52,010 bases of DNA from an uncultured Flavobacteriaceae bacterium (GTDB lineage: Bacteria; Bacteroidota; Bacteroidia; Flavobacteriales; Flavobacteriaceae), in assembly GCA_913052585.1 (NCBI GenBank), contig CAJXEB010000011.1, positions 1 to 52,010 on the forward strand. Direction: 5' to 3'. Of this stretch, positions 25,557 to 34,434 are shown one piece after another (within the stretch, counting starts at the first letter, position 1; each line of letters starts with the position of its first letter). The notes under the pieces are model-generated. The model saw only the letters and a program-made list of their open reading frames with translations, was not told the origin of the DNA and ran no database searches. The translations under genes and the position numbers were made by a program.

Positions 25557-25603
25557 TTTTAGAATAAGAGTATTAATGAATTTATAAAGGTAACCAATGT
25601 ATT

Positions 25604-26398
25604 TTAATCTTTCAATACAAAACGTTTCAAATCCTTACTGAAATGTATCGTTTCAGATGGAAATAAAGTGTCAAAGCAGCCTGATTTAATAAGCTTATTT
25701 GGTTCATCGAAATAGACTTCATCTTCTGTCATTACTATCATTTTATCTGAAACCTGAATGGCTAAATCTATTTCATGAGTTGAAAACAGGATTGCTTTAT
25801 GTTTTTTAACTGCCAATCTTTTTAATAATTTTAATAAATATGCTCGATGATAAATATCCAAATGTGTAGTGGGTTCATCTAATAGAATTAATGGTGTGTC
25901 TTGAGCAAGCGCTCTTGCAATCATTACTCGCTGTAATTGACCATCACTAAGTTCCATACATTTTTTGTTTGTTAGGTCTTCAATTTCAGTGACATCTATA
26001 GCATTCTGAATTATATTTTTGTCATTTTCAGACAGTGTTCCAACCCAATTGGTGTAAGGGTGTCTTCCTAATGAAACCAATTCTAAAACCGTTAAGTTTT
26101 TTGATGAAGGAGCTTCTGTCAAAACAATGCTTAACGTATTTGCTAATTGGAAAGAATCGTATTCTGAAATGTTTTTGTTGTTTAAAGAAATCGAACCCTT
26201 TAATGCAGGTTGCATATAAGCTAATGTTCTTAATAAGGTAGATTTTCCAATTCCGTTAGTACCTACAATACTAACTAATTCGCCCTTTGGTATCGAAAAA
26301 TTGATTCCTTCAGAAATGAGAATGGATTCCTTTTTTGAAAAATATCCAATAGATAAATCGCTAACTTCTAAAACAGGATGTGACTTTTCCAAAGACAT
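25604..26398 (-). CDS. Cobalamin/iron-type ABC importer ATPase (BtuD-like)
   Basis: 264 aa. Walker A GTNGIGKST near residue 46, signature LSDGQLQR near 146, Walker B PLILLDEPTTHLD near 165 and the switch His in FSTHEIDL. The D in place of the second-position G of the signature is typical of the FecE/BtuD group. It follows the permease gene by 13 bp. The neighbouring riboswitch-linked BtuB receptor makes vitamin B12 the likely cargo rather than a siderophore. Inner membrane, cytoplasmic face. Confidence 0.88.
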   Translation of the reverse strand: MSLEKSHPVLEVSDLSIGYFSKKESILISEGINFSIPKGELVSIVGTNGIGKSTLLRTLAYMQPALKGSISLNNKNISEYDSFQLANTLSIVLTEAPSSKNLTVLELVSLGRHPYTNWVGTLSENDKNIIQNAIDVTEIEDLTNKKCMELSDGQLQRVMIARALAQDTPLILLDEPTTHLDIYHRAYLLKLLKRLAVKKHKAILFSTHEIDLAIQVSDKMIVMTEDEVYFDEPNKLIKSGCFDTLFPSETIHFSKDLKRFVLKD

Positions 26399-26411
26399 TT
26401 TTTTGAATGTT

Positions 26412-27443
26412 TTAAAATAATAATTTTCGTTTTCTAACCAATAACCAAATTACAACTGGAGCTCCTAATAAGGAAGTAATAGCGTTAATTGGCAAGGTGA
26501 AATCACTAAATGGTAATTGAGCAATCGCATCGCAAACAAGCATTAATATAGCACCACTAAGTAAAACTGCTGGTAATAAAATAAAATGATTTGATGTAGT
26601 GAAATATTGTCTTGTTAAATGAGGAACCGCAAGACCTACAAAAGCAATTGGACCAGCAAATGCAGTAATTCCTCCAGCTAATAAACTCGTTGCGATGATA
26701 ATTAATAAGGTTGTTTTTTTTAAGTTGACACCCATACTTTTGGCATAGTTTTCACCTAATAATAATGCGTTTAAAGATTTAATAGAGGATAAACAAATTA
26801 ATAAACCAATTAAAACACAAATAAATAAAATTAGTATTCCATTCCAAGAAACATTTCCTAAAGTTCCAAAACTCCAAAATACAAATTGTTGTAATTGTTC
26901 TGCATTACTAAAATAGGATAAAACGGATACTACCGCTGATGTAACACTACCAAACATTAACCCAATGATTAAAATGGTCATGGTATCTTTAACTTTAAAG
27001 GTTACAGATAATACAGCAAGTAATACTAAAAAACTACCTAAAGCAGAAGCGATTACTAAGCTCCAAGGGCCTAATAAAAATCCTCCTAATGTTCCACCAA
27101 AAACTCCAGCACCCAATATTAACAGGGCAACTCCTAAACTAGCGCCGCTGCTTAATCCTAAAACAAAAGGTCCCGCTAAAGGGTTTCTAAATAATGTTTG
27201 CATGATGAGTCCAGAAACTGCTAAACCTCCACCTGTTAAAATTGCGGTTATTGCTTTTGGTAAACGGTATTCTAAAATAATAAATTGCCACGAAGTCTTG
27301 GTAGCTTCTCCGCCAAATAAACTTGAAAATACTTCTTTAATAGGTATTGAAACGCTACCTAAGCTTATATTAATAACAAATGTGATTACTAATAAAAGTA
27401 TTAGGATTATAAAATGGGATCGATATGTATTTTGACTTTTCAA
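26412..27443 (-). CDS. FecCD-type ABC permease, probable cobalamin importer (BtuC-like)
   Basis: 343 aa with about ten membrane helices, the FecCD family layout. Marks include RLPKAITAILTGGGLAVSGLIMQTLFRNPLAGPFVLGLSSGA and GPIAFVGLAVPHL. The start codon is TTG (27441-27443 on the minus strand), directly after the TAA of the substrate-binding protein gene; the next ATG lies beyond the first helices, so TTG is forced. Translational coupling with the upstream gene is likely. Confidence 0.88.
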   Translation of the reverse strand: MKSQNTYRSHFIILILLLVITFVINISLGSVSIPIKEVFSSLFGGEATKTSWQFIILEYRLPKAITAILTGGGLAVSGLIMQTLFRNPLAGPFVLGLSSGASLGVALLILGAGVFGGTLGGFLLGPWSLVIASALGSFLVLLAVLSVTFKVKDTMTILIIGLMFGSVTSAVVSVLSYFSNAEQLQQFVFWSFGTLGNVSWNGILILFICVLIGLLICLSSIKSLNALLLGENYAKSMGVNLKKTTLLIIIATSLLAGGITAFAGPIAFVGLAVPHLTRQYFTTSNHFILLPAVLLSGAILMLVCDAIAQLPFSDFTLPINAITSLLGAPVVIWLLVRKRKLLF

Positions 27444-28580
27444 TTATTTTAGTTGATCAAAAAAGTATAGTTTGTGATTAGGCAATAATTCTGGATGCAA
27501 TATTTTTATAATATCTTTTAATACAATGTCTGGTCTATTTGGGGCCAATTCAAAATATAGTAAGCCGCCAGTTTCTCCAACTTTATTGGTAAAACTATAT
27601 ACTTCATCATTTTTAAAGGCATCAAACTGTTCGTAAACAGGATGCGCCTCTTTTAATTGTTTCAATGAAGTATAATAACTTGGTCCAATCCAAATTTGAG
27701 CGTGTTCACCCTTTTCTAAAACGGATTCTAAATTCAAGGAATGACTTCCAGTACCTTTAGATTCACTCCATAAATAATCTCCATTTGCATCAGCTATAAA
27801 TTGTGCAGCCCAACTTTTTCCTTGAGGTAAATACCAAATATCTTTATACATAGCTCCACTTAATACGGTAGGAGTCGATTTTGCTTTTAATGCAAGTTCT
27901 TTTGCATTTAGATAAGCAGTTTTAATATCTGAAAACAAATCATTAGCTAAATCCTCCTTATTATAAAAAGCTGCAAAAAATTTAATCCATTCTGCTTTTC
28001 CTAAAGGAGTAGTTTCTGTCCAATCTCCATTATATATTACGGGTATACCAGTTTTTTTAAGCGTATTAAACGTTTTATTATTTCCATCTACAGCAAAACC
28101 AATGACTGCATCAGGGCTTAATTCGATTAGAGATTCTGTATTGATATCTTCGTTTTTTCCTAATTCTTTTATCAATCCTTTATTTATTCTTTCTCTTGTT
28201 TTTTTAGAAGAGATATAATCTAAATTTGGAAAGCCAATTAAGGATTCATCAACTTCTAACATTTCTAAAGAGGGAATGTGGGTAGTAGAAGTAACTACAA
28301 TATTTTTTATAGGAATAGTTACTATATCGTCATAATCTTCAGGAGACGCTAGCACAGTGCCTTTTTCAACCAATGCATACTTAAAAACTTTTTCAGCTCC
28401 AGGCCAGGCATTTTTTAAGGTGATTACTTTATATCCGTTATAATAAGTAATTTCAAATCCTTTTGCATATTGAATTTTTGAATCTTTGTTGGTATTTTCT
28501 TCTGTAATATTTTCTTCCTGTTGTTTTTTACAAGAAATAAAAAGGAATAAAAAAGATAGGATGTAAATTGGTTTTTGCAT
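27444..28580 (-). CDS. ABC importer substrate-binding lipoprotein (BtuF-like)
   Basis: 378 aa lipoprotein (signal peptide with lipobox LFISC, Cys17). The body is a class III periplasmic-binding fold: TSTTHIPSLEMLEVDESLIGFPNLDYIS, LSPDAVIGF, TGIPVIYNGDW and the C-terminal LAPNRPDIVLKDIIKILHPEL. First gene of the importer operon. It is divergent from the cobalamin-riboswitch gene pair, which points to B12. No riboswitch precedes it on its own strand. Confidence 0.87.
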   Translation of the reverse strand: MQKPIYILSFLFLFISCKKQQEENITEENTNKDSKIQYAKGFEITYYNGYKVITLKNAWPGAEKVFKYALVEKGTVLASPEDYDDIVTIPIKNIVVTSTTHIPSLEMLEVDESLIGFPNLDYISSKKTRERINKGLIKELGKNEDINTESLIELSPDAVIGFAVDGNNKTFNTLKKTGIPVIYNGDWTETTPLGKAEWIKFFAAFYNKEDLANDLFSDIKTAYLNAKELALKAKSTPTVLSGAMYKDIWYLPQGKSWAAQFIADANGDYLWSESKGTGSHSLNLESVLEKGEHAQIWIGPSYYTSLKQLKEAHPVYEQFDAFKNDEVYSFTNKVGETGGLLYFELAPNRPDIVLKDIIKILHPELLPNHKLYFFDQLK

Positions 28581-28608
28581 TTTTCAAAAATAATAGTATT
28601 TGATTTGA

Positions 28609-28637
28609 TTGTACCATTAAATAAAATCTTATTTTCG
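28609..28637 (+). promoter_or_regulatory. Promoter of the riboswitch-btuB transcript
   Basis: TTG (28609-28611), 18-nt spacer, TATTTTCG (28630-28637), one mismatch from TAnnTTTG. The predicted start near 28644 is just ahead of the riboswitch. Confidence 0.55.
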
Positions 28638-28644
28638 CATTGAA

Positions 28645-28820
28645 TTTGGTGAGGACGTTTTCTTTATTGCAAAACAACCTCTTAAAAGGGAATTCGGTTT
28701 AATTCCGAAGCTGTTCCCGCAACTGTAAGTCATTTCAAATATATAATTTGAAATTGTACCTCTTTATAACCACTGCTTAGGCGGGAAGGTTGTACAAAAG
28801 ACAAGCCAGGAGACCTGCCT
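28645..28820 (+). ncRNA. Cobalamin (adenosylcobalamin-type) riboswitch
   Basis: Conserved blocks appear in the right order: GGGAATTCGGT then AATTCCGAAGCTGTTCCCGC and AACTGTAA (about 28688-28730), a variable hairpin (TTTCAAATAT against ATTTGAAAT, about 28734-28753), CCACTG (about 28770) with GCGGGAAGG, and the B12 box AAGCCAGGAGACCTGCCT (about 28803-28820). It senses cobalamin and represses the downstream btuB-like gene and, with it, the BtuG-like gene. The expression platform is in the next 46 nt. Confidence 0.93.
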
Positions 28821-28869
28821 ATTCACTAATTAAACGATCGAGCTTTCGGGATAAAAGCTAGTGAATATG
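28820..28869 (+). promoter_or_regulatory. Riboswitch expression platform: start-codon-blocking hairpin
   Basis: TATTCACTA (28820-28828) pairs with TAGTGAATA (28859-28867), which reaches the A of the btuB ATG (28867). Inside it GCTTT (28842-28846) pairs with AAAGC (28854-28858). No T run follows, so control is probably at translation, by hiding the start, and not by termination. Confidence 0.6.
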
Positions 28870-30693
28870 AAGAGAATATATCTTATAATAGCATTAATTA
28901 TTTGTTCAGCATCCGTGTATGCTCAGCTAGATTCTATTCAACATTTAAATGAAGTGTTGATATTAGATACTAAGTTGGAGGATTATTCGGAAGGTTTTGA
29001 ACTCACCCAAATATCAGATACTTTAATAGAGCGAAACTCTGTTTCATTAACTGAAGTTTTAAATTTTAATTCGACCATTTATTTTAAAGAAAATGGTTAC
29101 GGAATGGTTTCTTCACCTTCTTTTAGAGGAACCAATGCGTCACAAACTGCTGTTATTTGGAATGGAATTTCTATCAACTCAAATCTTAACGGTCAAACCG
29201 ATTTTAATACGATTTCCCCAAGTTCCTTCAATACTATAATTATAAGAAGTGGAGGTGGTAGTACACAATATGGTAGCGGAGCAGTAGGAGGAAGTATTCA
29301 TTTAAATAATACGATCGATTTTCAATCAAAGCAATCAACAGAATTGAAGCTATCTTATGGTAGTTTTTCAACCATTGCCGGGGTATTTAAAACTAAATTT
29401 TCATCTAATAAAAAGTATATCGATTTGGAAATCGATTTTATTTCTTCAGAAAACGACTATGAATACATAGGCCTTAATCAAAAAAATGAAAATGGAAACT
29501 TTGATAAAATTAATGTTTCTGCAAATGCGGGATTTAATTTTGAGAAAAGCACTCTTTCTTGGAACGCGAATTACTTTTTAGGAAACCGAAATTTTTCGGG
29601 GACTATAACTTCTGCATCAAATAATAGTTATAAAGATGTAACAACACGAAATTTAGTAACGTGGAAAAAGAGATCTAATAAATGGAATAATATAGTAAAA
29701 GGAGCTCATATTTTTGAAAGATATCGATACTATCCTAACCCTGAAAGTCAGTTGTATTCTGAAGGTAAATCAACTACTTATTTAGGAGATTATCAGTTAG
29801 AATATAAAATTAATAAGGATCTAAAAGTTAGCTCTATATTAAACTACACGTATATCAAATCTGAAGGGAGTAATATTGGATATAAAGATCGAAATACCAT
29901 AGCTGCAATACTCTTGTGGAAGCATCATGTGACTCAGAAGTTGAGTTATGGTATTAATTTACGTCAAGAGTTTTTAAATGATTTTGATAATCCTTTTTTG
30001 GCTTCCTTTGATGTTAAGTATGCTACAAATAATTGGTATTCATTAAAAGCGAATGCATCTAAAAATTATCGAGTACCCACTTTTAACGATTTATATTGGA
30101 ACTCTAGTGGTAATGAAAACTTAATTCCAGAAACTTCCTATCAAGTTGAAATTAGTAATGAATTTATATGGAATCAATTTCAGTTTAATATAAACGGTTT
30201 TTATATTGATTCTAAAAATTTAATTTCTTGGCGTCCAAATGTAACAGGATTATGGCAGCCCATTAACATTGCAAGTACGACTAATTATGGTTTAGAATTT
30301 TCTTCAGAATTTTCAGAAAAAATAAATCTTCATTTTTTTAATCTGACAATTAATTATTCTTATACCAAAGCGATAAATAATGAGAAAGATAAACAGTTAA
30401 TCTATGTCCCTTACCATAAGGCAACTGGAGCTTTTAATTATAATTATAAAAAACTTACTGCTTATTATCAATTGTTAATTAACGGTGAAGTATTCACTAC
30501 CACAGATAACAATGAGGTTTTGGATGGGTATTCAATTTCCAATTTAGGATTAGAATATTTGATACATGAAAAATCAATTCCAATAAAAATTGGAATTAAA
30601 CTCAATAACATTTTTAATACTTATTATGAAAATGTTGCTTATCGGCCTATGCCAAACAGAAATATACAAACCTTTATAAATTTTAAATTTTAA
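28867..30693 (+). CDS. TonB-dependent outer-membrane receptor, BtuB-like
   Basis: 608 aa from the ATG of MKRIYLIIALIICSASVYAQ, a signal peptide. A GTG two codons upstream lies in the riboswitch hairpin and is less likely. The plug domain runs to about residue 145 (SLTEVLNFNSTIYFKENGYGMVSSPSFRGTNASQTAVIWNG; GSTQYGSGAVGGSIHL), followed by a 22-strand-type barrel ending in FINFKF. Length is close to E. coli BtuB (614 aa precursor). The cobalamin riboswitch directly upstream supports B12 as the substrate. The N-terminal CarboxypepD_reg extension common in SusC-type receptors is absent. The BtuG-like gene starts 5 bp after its stop. Confidence 0.93.
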   Translation: MKRIYLIIALIICSASVYAQLDSIQHLNEVLILDTKLEDYSEGFELTQISDTLIERNSVSLTEVLNFNSTIYFKENGYGMVSSPSFRGTNASQTAVIWNGISINSNLNGQTDFNTISPSSFNTIIIRSGGGSTQYGSGAVGGSIHLNNTIDFQSKQSTELKLSYGSFSTIAGVFKTKFSSNKKYIDLEIDFISSENDYEYIGLNQKNENGNFDKINVSANAGFNFEKSTLSWNANYFLGNRNFSGTITSASNNSYKDVTTRNLVTWKKRSNKWNNIVKGAHIFERYRYYPNPESQLYSEGKSTTYLGDYQLEYKINKDLKVSSILNYTYIKSEGSNIGYKDRNTIAAILLWKHHVTQKLSYGINLRQEFLNDFDNPFLASFDVKYATNNWYSLKANASKNYRVPTFNDLYWNSSGNENLIPETSYQVEISNEFIWNQFQFNINGFYIDSKNLISWRPNVTGLWQPINIASTTNYGLEFSSEFSEKINLHFFNLTINYSYTKAINNEKDKQLIYVPYHKATGAFNYNYKKLTAYYQLLINGEVFTTTDNNEVLDGYSISNLGLEYLIHEKSIPIKIGIKLNNIFNTYYENVAYRPMPNRNIQTFINFKF

Positions 30694-30698
30694 AAAAA

Positions 30699-31754
30699 AT
30701 GAACTTATTAAAAAGCATTGCTTATTTATTGACTATTACCTTTTTACTTACTTCTTGTTCTCAAGATGATGACGTTACAATCCTTCCATTAGGAGATTAT
30801 GAAAACGGATTCTTAATAACCAATGAAGGACCTTTTCAAAATGGATCAGGGACTATTTCATTCGTTTCGGATAATTACGAGGTTGTAAATCATCAAATTT
30901 TTAATCAAGTTAATTCATCAGACCTAGGAAACATAGTGCAATCTATGGGCTTCAATAATGATATTGCTTATGTTATTGTAAATAATTCTCAAAAAATTGA
31001 AGTTGTAAATCGATTTACTTTTGAGTCTATAGCAAGCATAACAGAAGGTTTAAATAATCCACGATATTTTGTATCCTCAGGGGGCAATGGTTATGTTTCA
31101 AATTGGGGAGATCCTTTTGACAATAATGATGATTTTATAGCAGTAATCGATCTTGCTACAAATACAGTTACCTCAACAATACCTGTTGCATTTGGTCCAG
31201 AGAAATTGGTAATAGCAAACAATGATTTATATGTTGCTCATCAAGGTGGTTATGGTCAAAATAATATTTTATCAGTAATAGATGTATCAGCTAATATACT
31301 AGAGTCAACAATTGAAGTAGGAGATGTTCCCAATTCGATAGTAGTTTCTAATAATGATATTTGGGTACTTTGTGGAGGTAATCCTGCATTTACAGGTAAC
31401 GAAACTAATGGAAGATTAGTAAAAGTAGAAACAAGTGATAATACAGTTATCCAAAGTTTCGATTTTTTAATTACTAATCATCCTAAGAGTTTGACAATTG
31501 ATGGATCCAATTTAATTTATAATTTGGATGGAGAAGTTTTTAGCAAAGAAGAAAATAGTGTTTCATTACCAACAACTAATATCATCACTGGATCTTTTTA
31601 TGCTATGACAGCTAATGACGGAAAGCTCTATGCTACCGATGCTGGTGATTTTGCAAGTAACGGGACATTAAGGATATTTGATTTATCTACTAATTCAGAG
31701 ATCATAACTATAGAAACAGGAATTATTCCTGGAGGAGTTTATTTTAACAATTAA
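30699..31754 (+). CDS. YncE-type beta-propeller lipoprotein, BtuG-like
   Basis: 351 aa. The signal peptide ends in the lipobox LLTSC followed by SQDDD; acidic residues after the Cys are the usual export signal for surface lipoproteins in Bacteroidota. The rest is a seven-bladed-type propeller with YncE repeats (FVSSGGNGYVSNWGDP, VIDLATNTVTSTIPVAFGPEKLVIANNDLYVAHQGG, VIDVSANILESTIEVGDVPNSIVVSNNDIWVLCGG). In Bacteroides, BtuG is a surface propeller lipoprotein that binds B12 very tightly and caps BtuB. Here the gene is 5 bp behind a BtuB-like gene under the same riboswitch, so it probably plays the same part. Confidence 0.8.
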   Translation: MNLLKSIAYLLTITFLLTSCSQDDDVTILPLGDYENGFLITNEGPFQNGSGTISFVSDNYEVVNHQIFNQVNSSDLGNIVQSMGFNNDIAYVIVNNSQKIEVVNRFTFESIASITEGLNNPRYFVSSGGNGYVSNWGDPFDNNDDFIAVIDLATNTVTSTIPVAFGPEKLVIANNDLYVAHQGGYGQNNILSVIDVSANILESTIEVGDVPNSIVVSNNDIWVLCGGNPAFTGNETNGRLVKVETSDNTVIQSFDFLITNHPKSLTIDGSNLIYNLDGEVFSKEENSVSLPTTNIITGSFYAMTANDGKLYATDAGDFASNGTLRIFDLSTNSEIITIETGIIPGGVYFNN

Positions 31755-31781
31755 TTGAAAAAGGAAAATTGTTGATTATTG

Positions 31782-31813
31782 AAGCACCTCACGAATCGAG
31801 GTGCTTTTTTTAT
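31782..31813. terminator. Rho-independent terminator after the BtuG-like gene
   Basis: AAGCACCTC (31782-31790), 7-nt loop, GAGGTGCTT (31798-31806), then a T run. It overlaps the stop codon of the convergent esterase-like gene. Confidence 0.9.
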
Positions 31814-32892
31814 TTTATCTCAAGTAGTATAAATTGGTTGAGTTGTTTGCCATAAACTTGAAAGTTATCATCAGAGACAAGGATTAATGATTGATTCCCG
31901 TTATTAAGAATAGGCCCAAAAGTAATGCCTTCAATATTATCAATAATACCTTCAGTCAGCTCGCTTTTAATAGCGTCAAACTCGAAGATTAATTCTTTAT
32001 TTAAAGGGATGTAATCTGTGTTTTTTAAAGAGTCGACATCTAATGAATTTGTGGAAGATTCATCTACATAGGCGTGATAAATATTAACCGTGTTACCATA
32101 AGCTCCATAATCACTTTGATAAGCTCTTTCAATAACAAAAAAGTGATTGGTTTTAAATTCTAAAATATCGGTAACTCCGTTGACATTGAAATCTCCTTTA
32201 TTAGGCCTCGTAATAGGCGATAATTGGTAAACAAATTCTTTTGTAGCTTCTCCAGTTTCTTTATTAAAATAAGTAAATCTAACAGGTGAATTTGCTTTCT
32301 GATATCTTGGTTCTTCACCATCTAAAGATAATGGCAATTCAAAAGCAGTCCAATAGCCTTTGTTATCAGAACTATGACTTAGCCCTTCTAACGTTTTATT
32401 ATGAATGGGTTTAGGTTTTGCAGTTGCTAAGAACTTATTTGGTAATTGAAAGTCTTGTATAAACTCACCATTTTCTTTAGCTGAAAACAAAAGAGGGTCT
32501 TTACCTTTTTTAATGGATCCTTCACTCACCATAATAATCTTATTATTTGGCGCTGCAATGATTGATTCTAAATCCAAAAAGTGATCTTGATAGAAACGTT
32601 CATCTTTAAAGACAACTACATCAGTAATTTTAATGTCTATAATGGCATTATTTTCTATACTGATTATAGCCTTGCAATAACGAGGCATTCTAGCATCATC
32701 AACTGCTAAATAATAAACTCCGTTTTTATAATCTATTCCTGAAAGTCCTCCAATTTTAGTTTCTTTTAATGTCTTATTTATAGGATAAACAAATTCATCT
32801 AAAAAATGAAGTTCTATTTGTTCTTCCTCTTTTGGCAAAGAAGAACAACAGATAAAAAGAAATGATAAAATGATAAAGAATAAATATTTCAT
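31810..32892 (-). CDS. Esterase-like phytase-family lipoprotein
   Basis: 360 aa lipoprotein (lipobox FICC, tandem Cys). The propeller-like body matches the 'esterase-like activity of phytase' family (PF13449): IGGLSGIDYKNGVYYLAVDDARMPRY, FLDLESIIAAPNNKIIMVSEGS, KTLEGLSHSSDN and DNIEGITFGPILNNGNQSLILVSDDNF. Members are secreted or surface proteins that may hydrolyse phosphoesters; activity is not proven for most. It lies 15 bp downstream of the S41 peptidase gene on the same strand, so they are probably co-transcribed. Confidence 0.82.
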   Translation of the reverse strand: MKYLFFIILSFLFICCSSLPKEEEQIELHFLDEFVYPINKTLKETKIGGLSGIDYKNGVYYLAVDDARMPRYCKAIISIENNAIIDIKITDVVVFKDERFYQDHFLDLESIIAAPNNKIIMVSEGSIKKGKDPLLFSAKENGEFIQDFQLPNKFLATAKPKPIHNKTLEGLSHSSDNKGYWTAFELPLSLDGEEPRYQKANSPVRFTYFNKETGEATKEFVYQLSPITRPNKGDFNVNGVTDILEFKTNHFFVIERAYQSDYGAYGNTVNIYHAYVDESSTNSLDVDSLKNTDYIPLNKELIFEFDAIKSELTEGIIDNIEGITFGPILNNGNQSLILVSDDNFQVYGKQLNQFILLEIK

Positions 32893-32907
32893 AACAAAAT
32901 CTCAGTT

Positions 32908-34305
32908 TTACTCTTCAGCTATCATAAGCTGATAAATTGGAGATTTAGATTTACTTTCTGATACTTCTTTAAATTGAACATTCGTTCTATTTAGTGGTTG
33001 CGGAATCGCTAGAATATCATTTAAAGCAGCAGCTAAAAGTGGTTCATTAACATCACCTAAAATCCCTAGGTTGGTATAATCTTCTTTTAATTGAATGTCT
33101 GGAAACAAACCATCTGCATAATCTGTAAACCCTACAGAATTGGATGTTTTAAAAACCAATGGTAACATCGCATAGGTATGTCCTGGGTTCGCTTGATTTT
33201 TACTAAAGTTTGGAGCAGGAGCATCATATAATAAAAAAGATGCTTGGTATTTTCCAGTAGTGGTATCTCCAACTTGCTTCATATTAATATATGGGTTTAG
33301 ACCATTAATGACCAATTCACTTGCAGAAGCAGATCTTTTAGAAGTTAGCACATACGCTTTTGTTAAGTTTAAGCTATTGATGGCTTCACCAGTTAGTATT
33401 TCATTATTAAATAACTTAGGACTTGCATATTCAGCTTGACGATCTGCATTCCAAAGTTCATTAGCAAATACTTGATTGTTAAACTGACCAGTAACCATAC
33501 TTGATAAATCAATGGCAGTTTCAACAGAACCTCCACCATTATATCGTAAATCAATCACTAAGTCTGTAATACCATCTGCATTAAATTGTGCAAAAGCAGC
33601 ATTTAATTGAGGATCAAAATCCCTTGTAAATGCATTGTACATTAAATAACCAATTTTCTCACCTTGTACCGTTAACGTTTCAGCAATTAGTATTGGGTTC
33701 TCGGTATATTGTTGTTTTACTAATTCTATAGTTTGTCCAGTAGGAGTAACCGTAGTTCCATCAAAAGTAGCAAGATCTATTTCATAAGCATTGAGACCTA
33801 TTAATCCAGAAAAGTTAGTGTCGTTTAATTGTTGTCCATTAATGCTATTAAAAATCATTCCTCGTTCTACATTTTTAGATTCAGCATCTGTTCCCGGTAA
33901 TACATAACGTACATAACCAAACACATTACTGCTACCATCGGGATAATAAACCAAACCGAATTCCATTCCATTATTTAAAGTAACTCCATTGAGAGCATCT
34001 TCCAATACATTATAATCGTCTACTAATAAACTAAACCGGTCTTGTGGAGATTTTAAAAAGCTAAATAAGCTTTCTGGAGTTTCAAAAGAACTTAAAAAAG
34101 TATTTAACTCGTCTTGATTCGTAAAATTATCATCTGCTAATTCTGGTGTATCTGCTTTATAAAGATAAAAATAGTTAAGCCCTCTATAAATAAAGTTTCC
34201 AATGTCTAAGTCTGAAGCGGGTTGTATATTGTCATCTAAATCTTCAAAGCAAGAAACAAATAATGTTGAAATAGCAATAAGTAACAAGAAGATTTTCTTT
34301 TTCAT
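32908..34305 (-). CDS. S41 family C-terminal processing peptidase, lipoprotein
   Basis: 465 aa. Signal peptide with lipobox LFVSC (Cys19), then an N-terminal helical domain, a PDZ-like region (about 105-180: VLPGTDAESKNVERGMIFNSINGQQL) and the S41 catalytic domain. The nucleophile region is VLTSKRSASASELVINGL around residue 320, and DLVIDLRYNGGGSVETAIDLSS around 245 is the conserved core strand. Periplasmic or surface serine protease. Many S41 enzymes use a Ser-Lys pair, which I cannot assign fully here. Confidence 0.88.
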   Translation of the reverse strand: MKKKIFLLLIAISTLFVSCFEDLDDNIQPASDLDIGNFIYRGLNYFYLYKADTPELADDNFTNQDELNTFLSSFETPESLFSFLKSPQDRFSLLVDDYNVLEDALNGVTLNNGMEFGLVYYPDGSSNVFGYVRYVLPGTDAESKNVERGMIFNSINGQQLNDTNFSGLIGLNAYEIDLATFDGTTVTPTGQTIELVKQQYTENPILIAETLTVQGEKIGYLMYNAFTRDFDPQLNAAFAQFNADGITDLVIDLRYNGGGSVETAIDLSSMVTGQFNNQVFANELWNADRQAEYASPKLFNNEILTGEAINSLNLTKAYVLTSKRSASASELVINGLNPYINMKQVGDTTTGKYQASFLLYDAPAPNFSKNQANPGHTYAMLPLVFKTSNSVGFTDYADGLFPDIQLKEDYTNLGILGDVNEPLLAAALNDILAIPQPLNRTNVQFKEVSESKSKSPIYQLMIAEE

Positions 34306-34434
34306 AGGATGGAGTATATTCGGTATTGATTTAAACCACTAAAATAGTTACATTATTTTTAATTGAAAATATTTTGTAACAAAATTAAGTGAGGCTCGTC
34401 ATCTTAATATAACAGCAAATAAATACTAACCAAA

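Noticed and set aside
26965-27435. 156-codon frame opposite the BtuC-like permease
   Set aside because: The permease on the other strand has a full family pattern, and this lysine/proline-rich translation is typical of an antisense frame of a hydrophobic gene.
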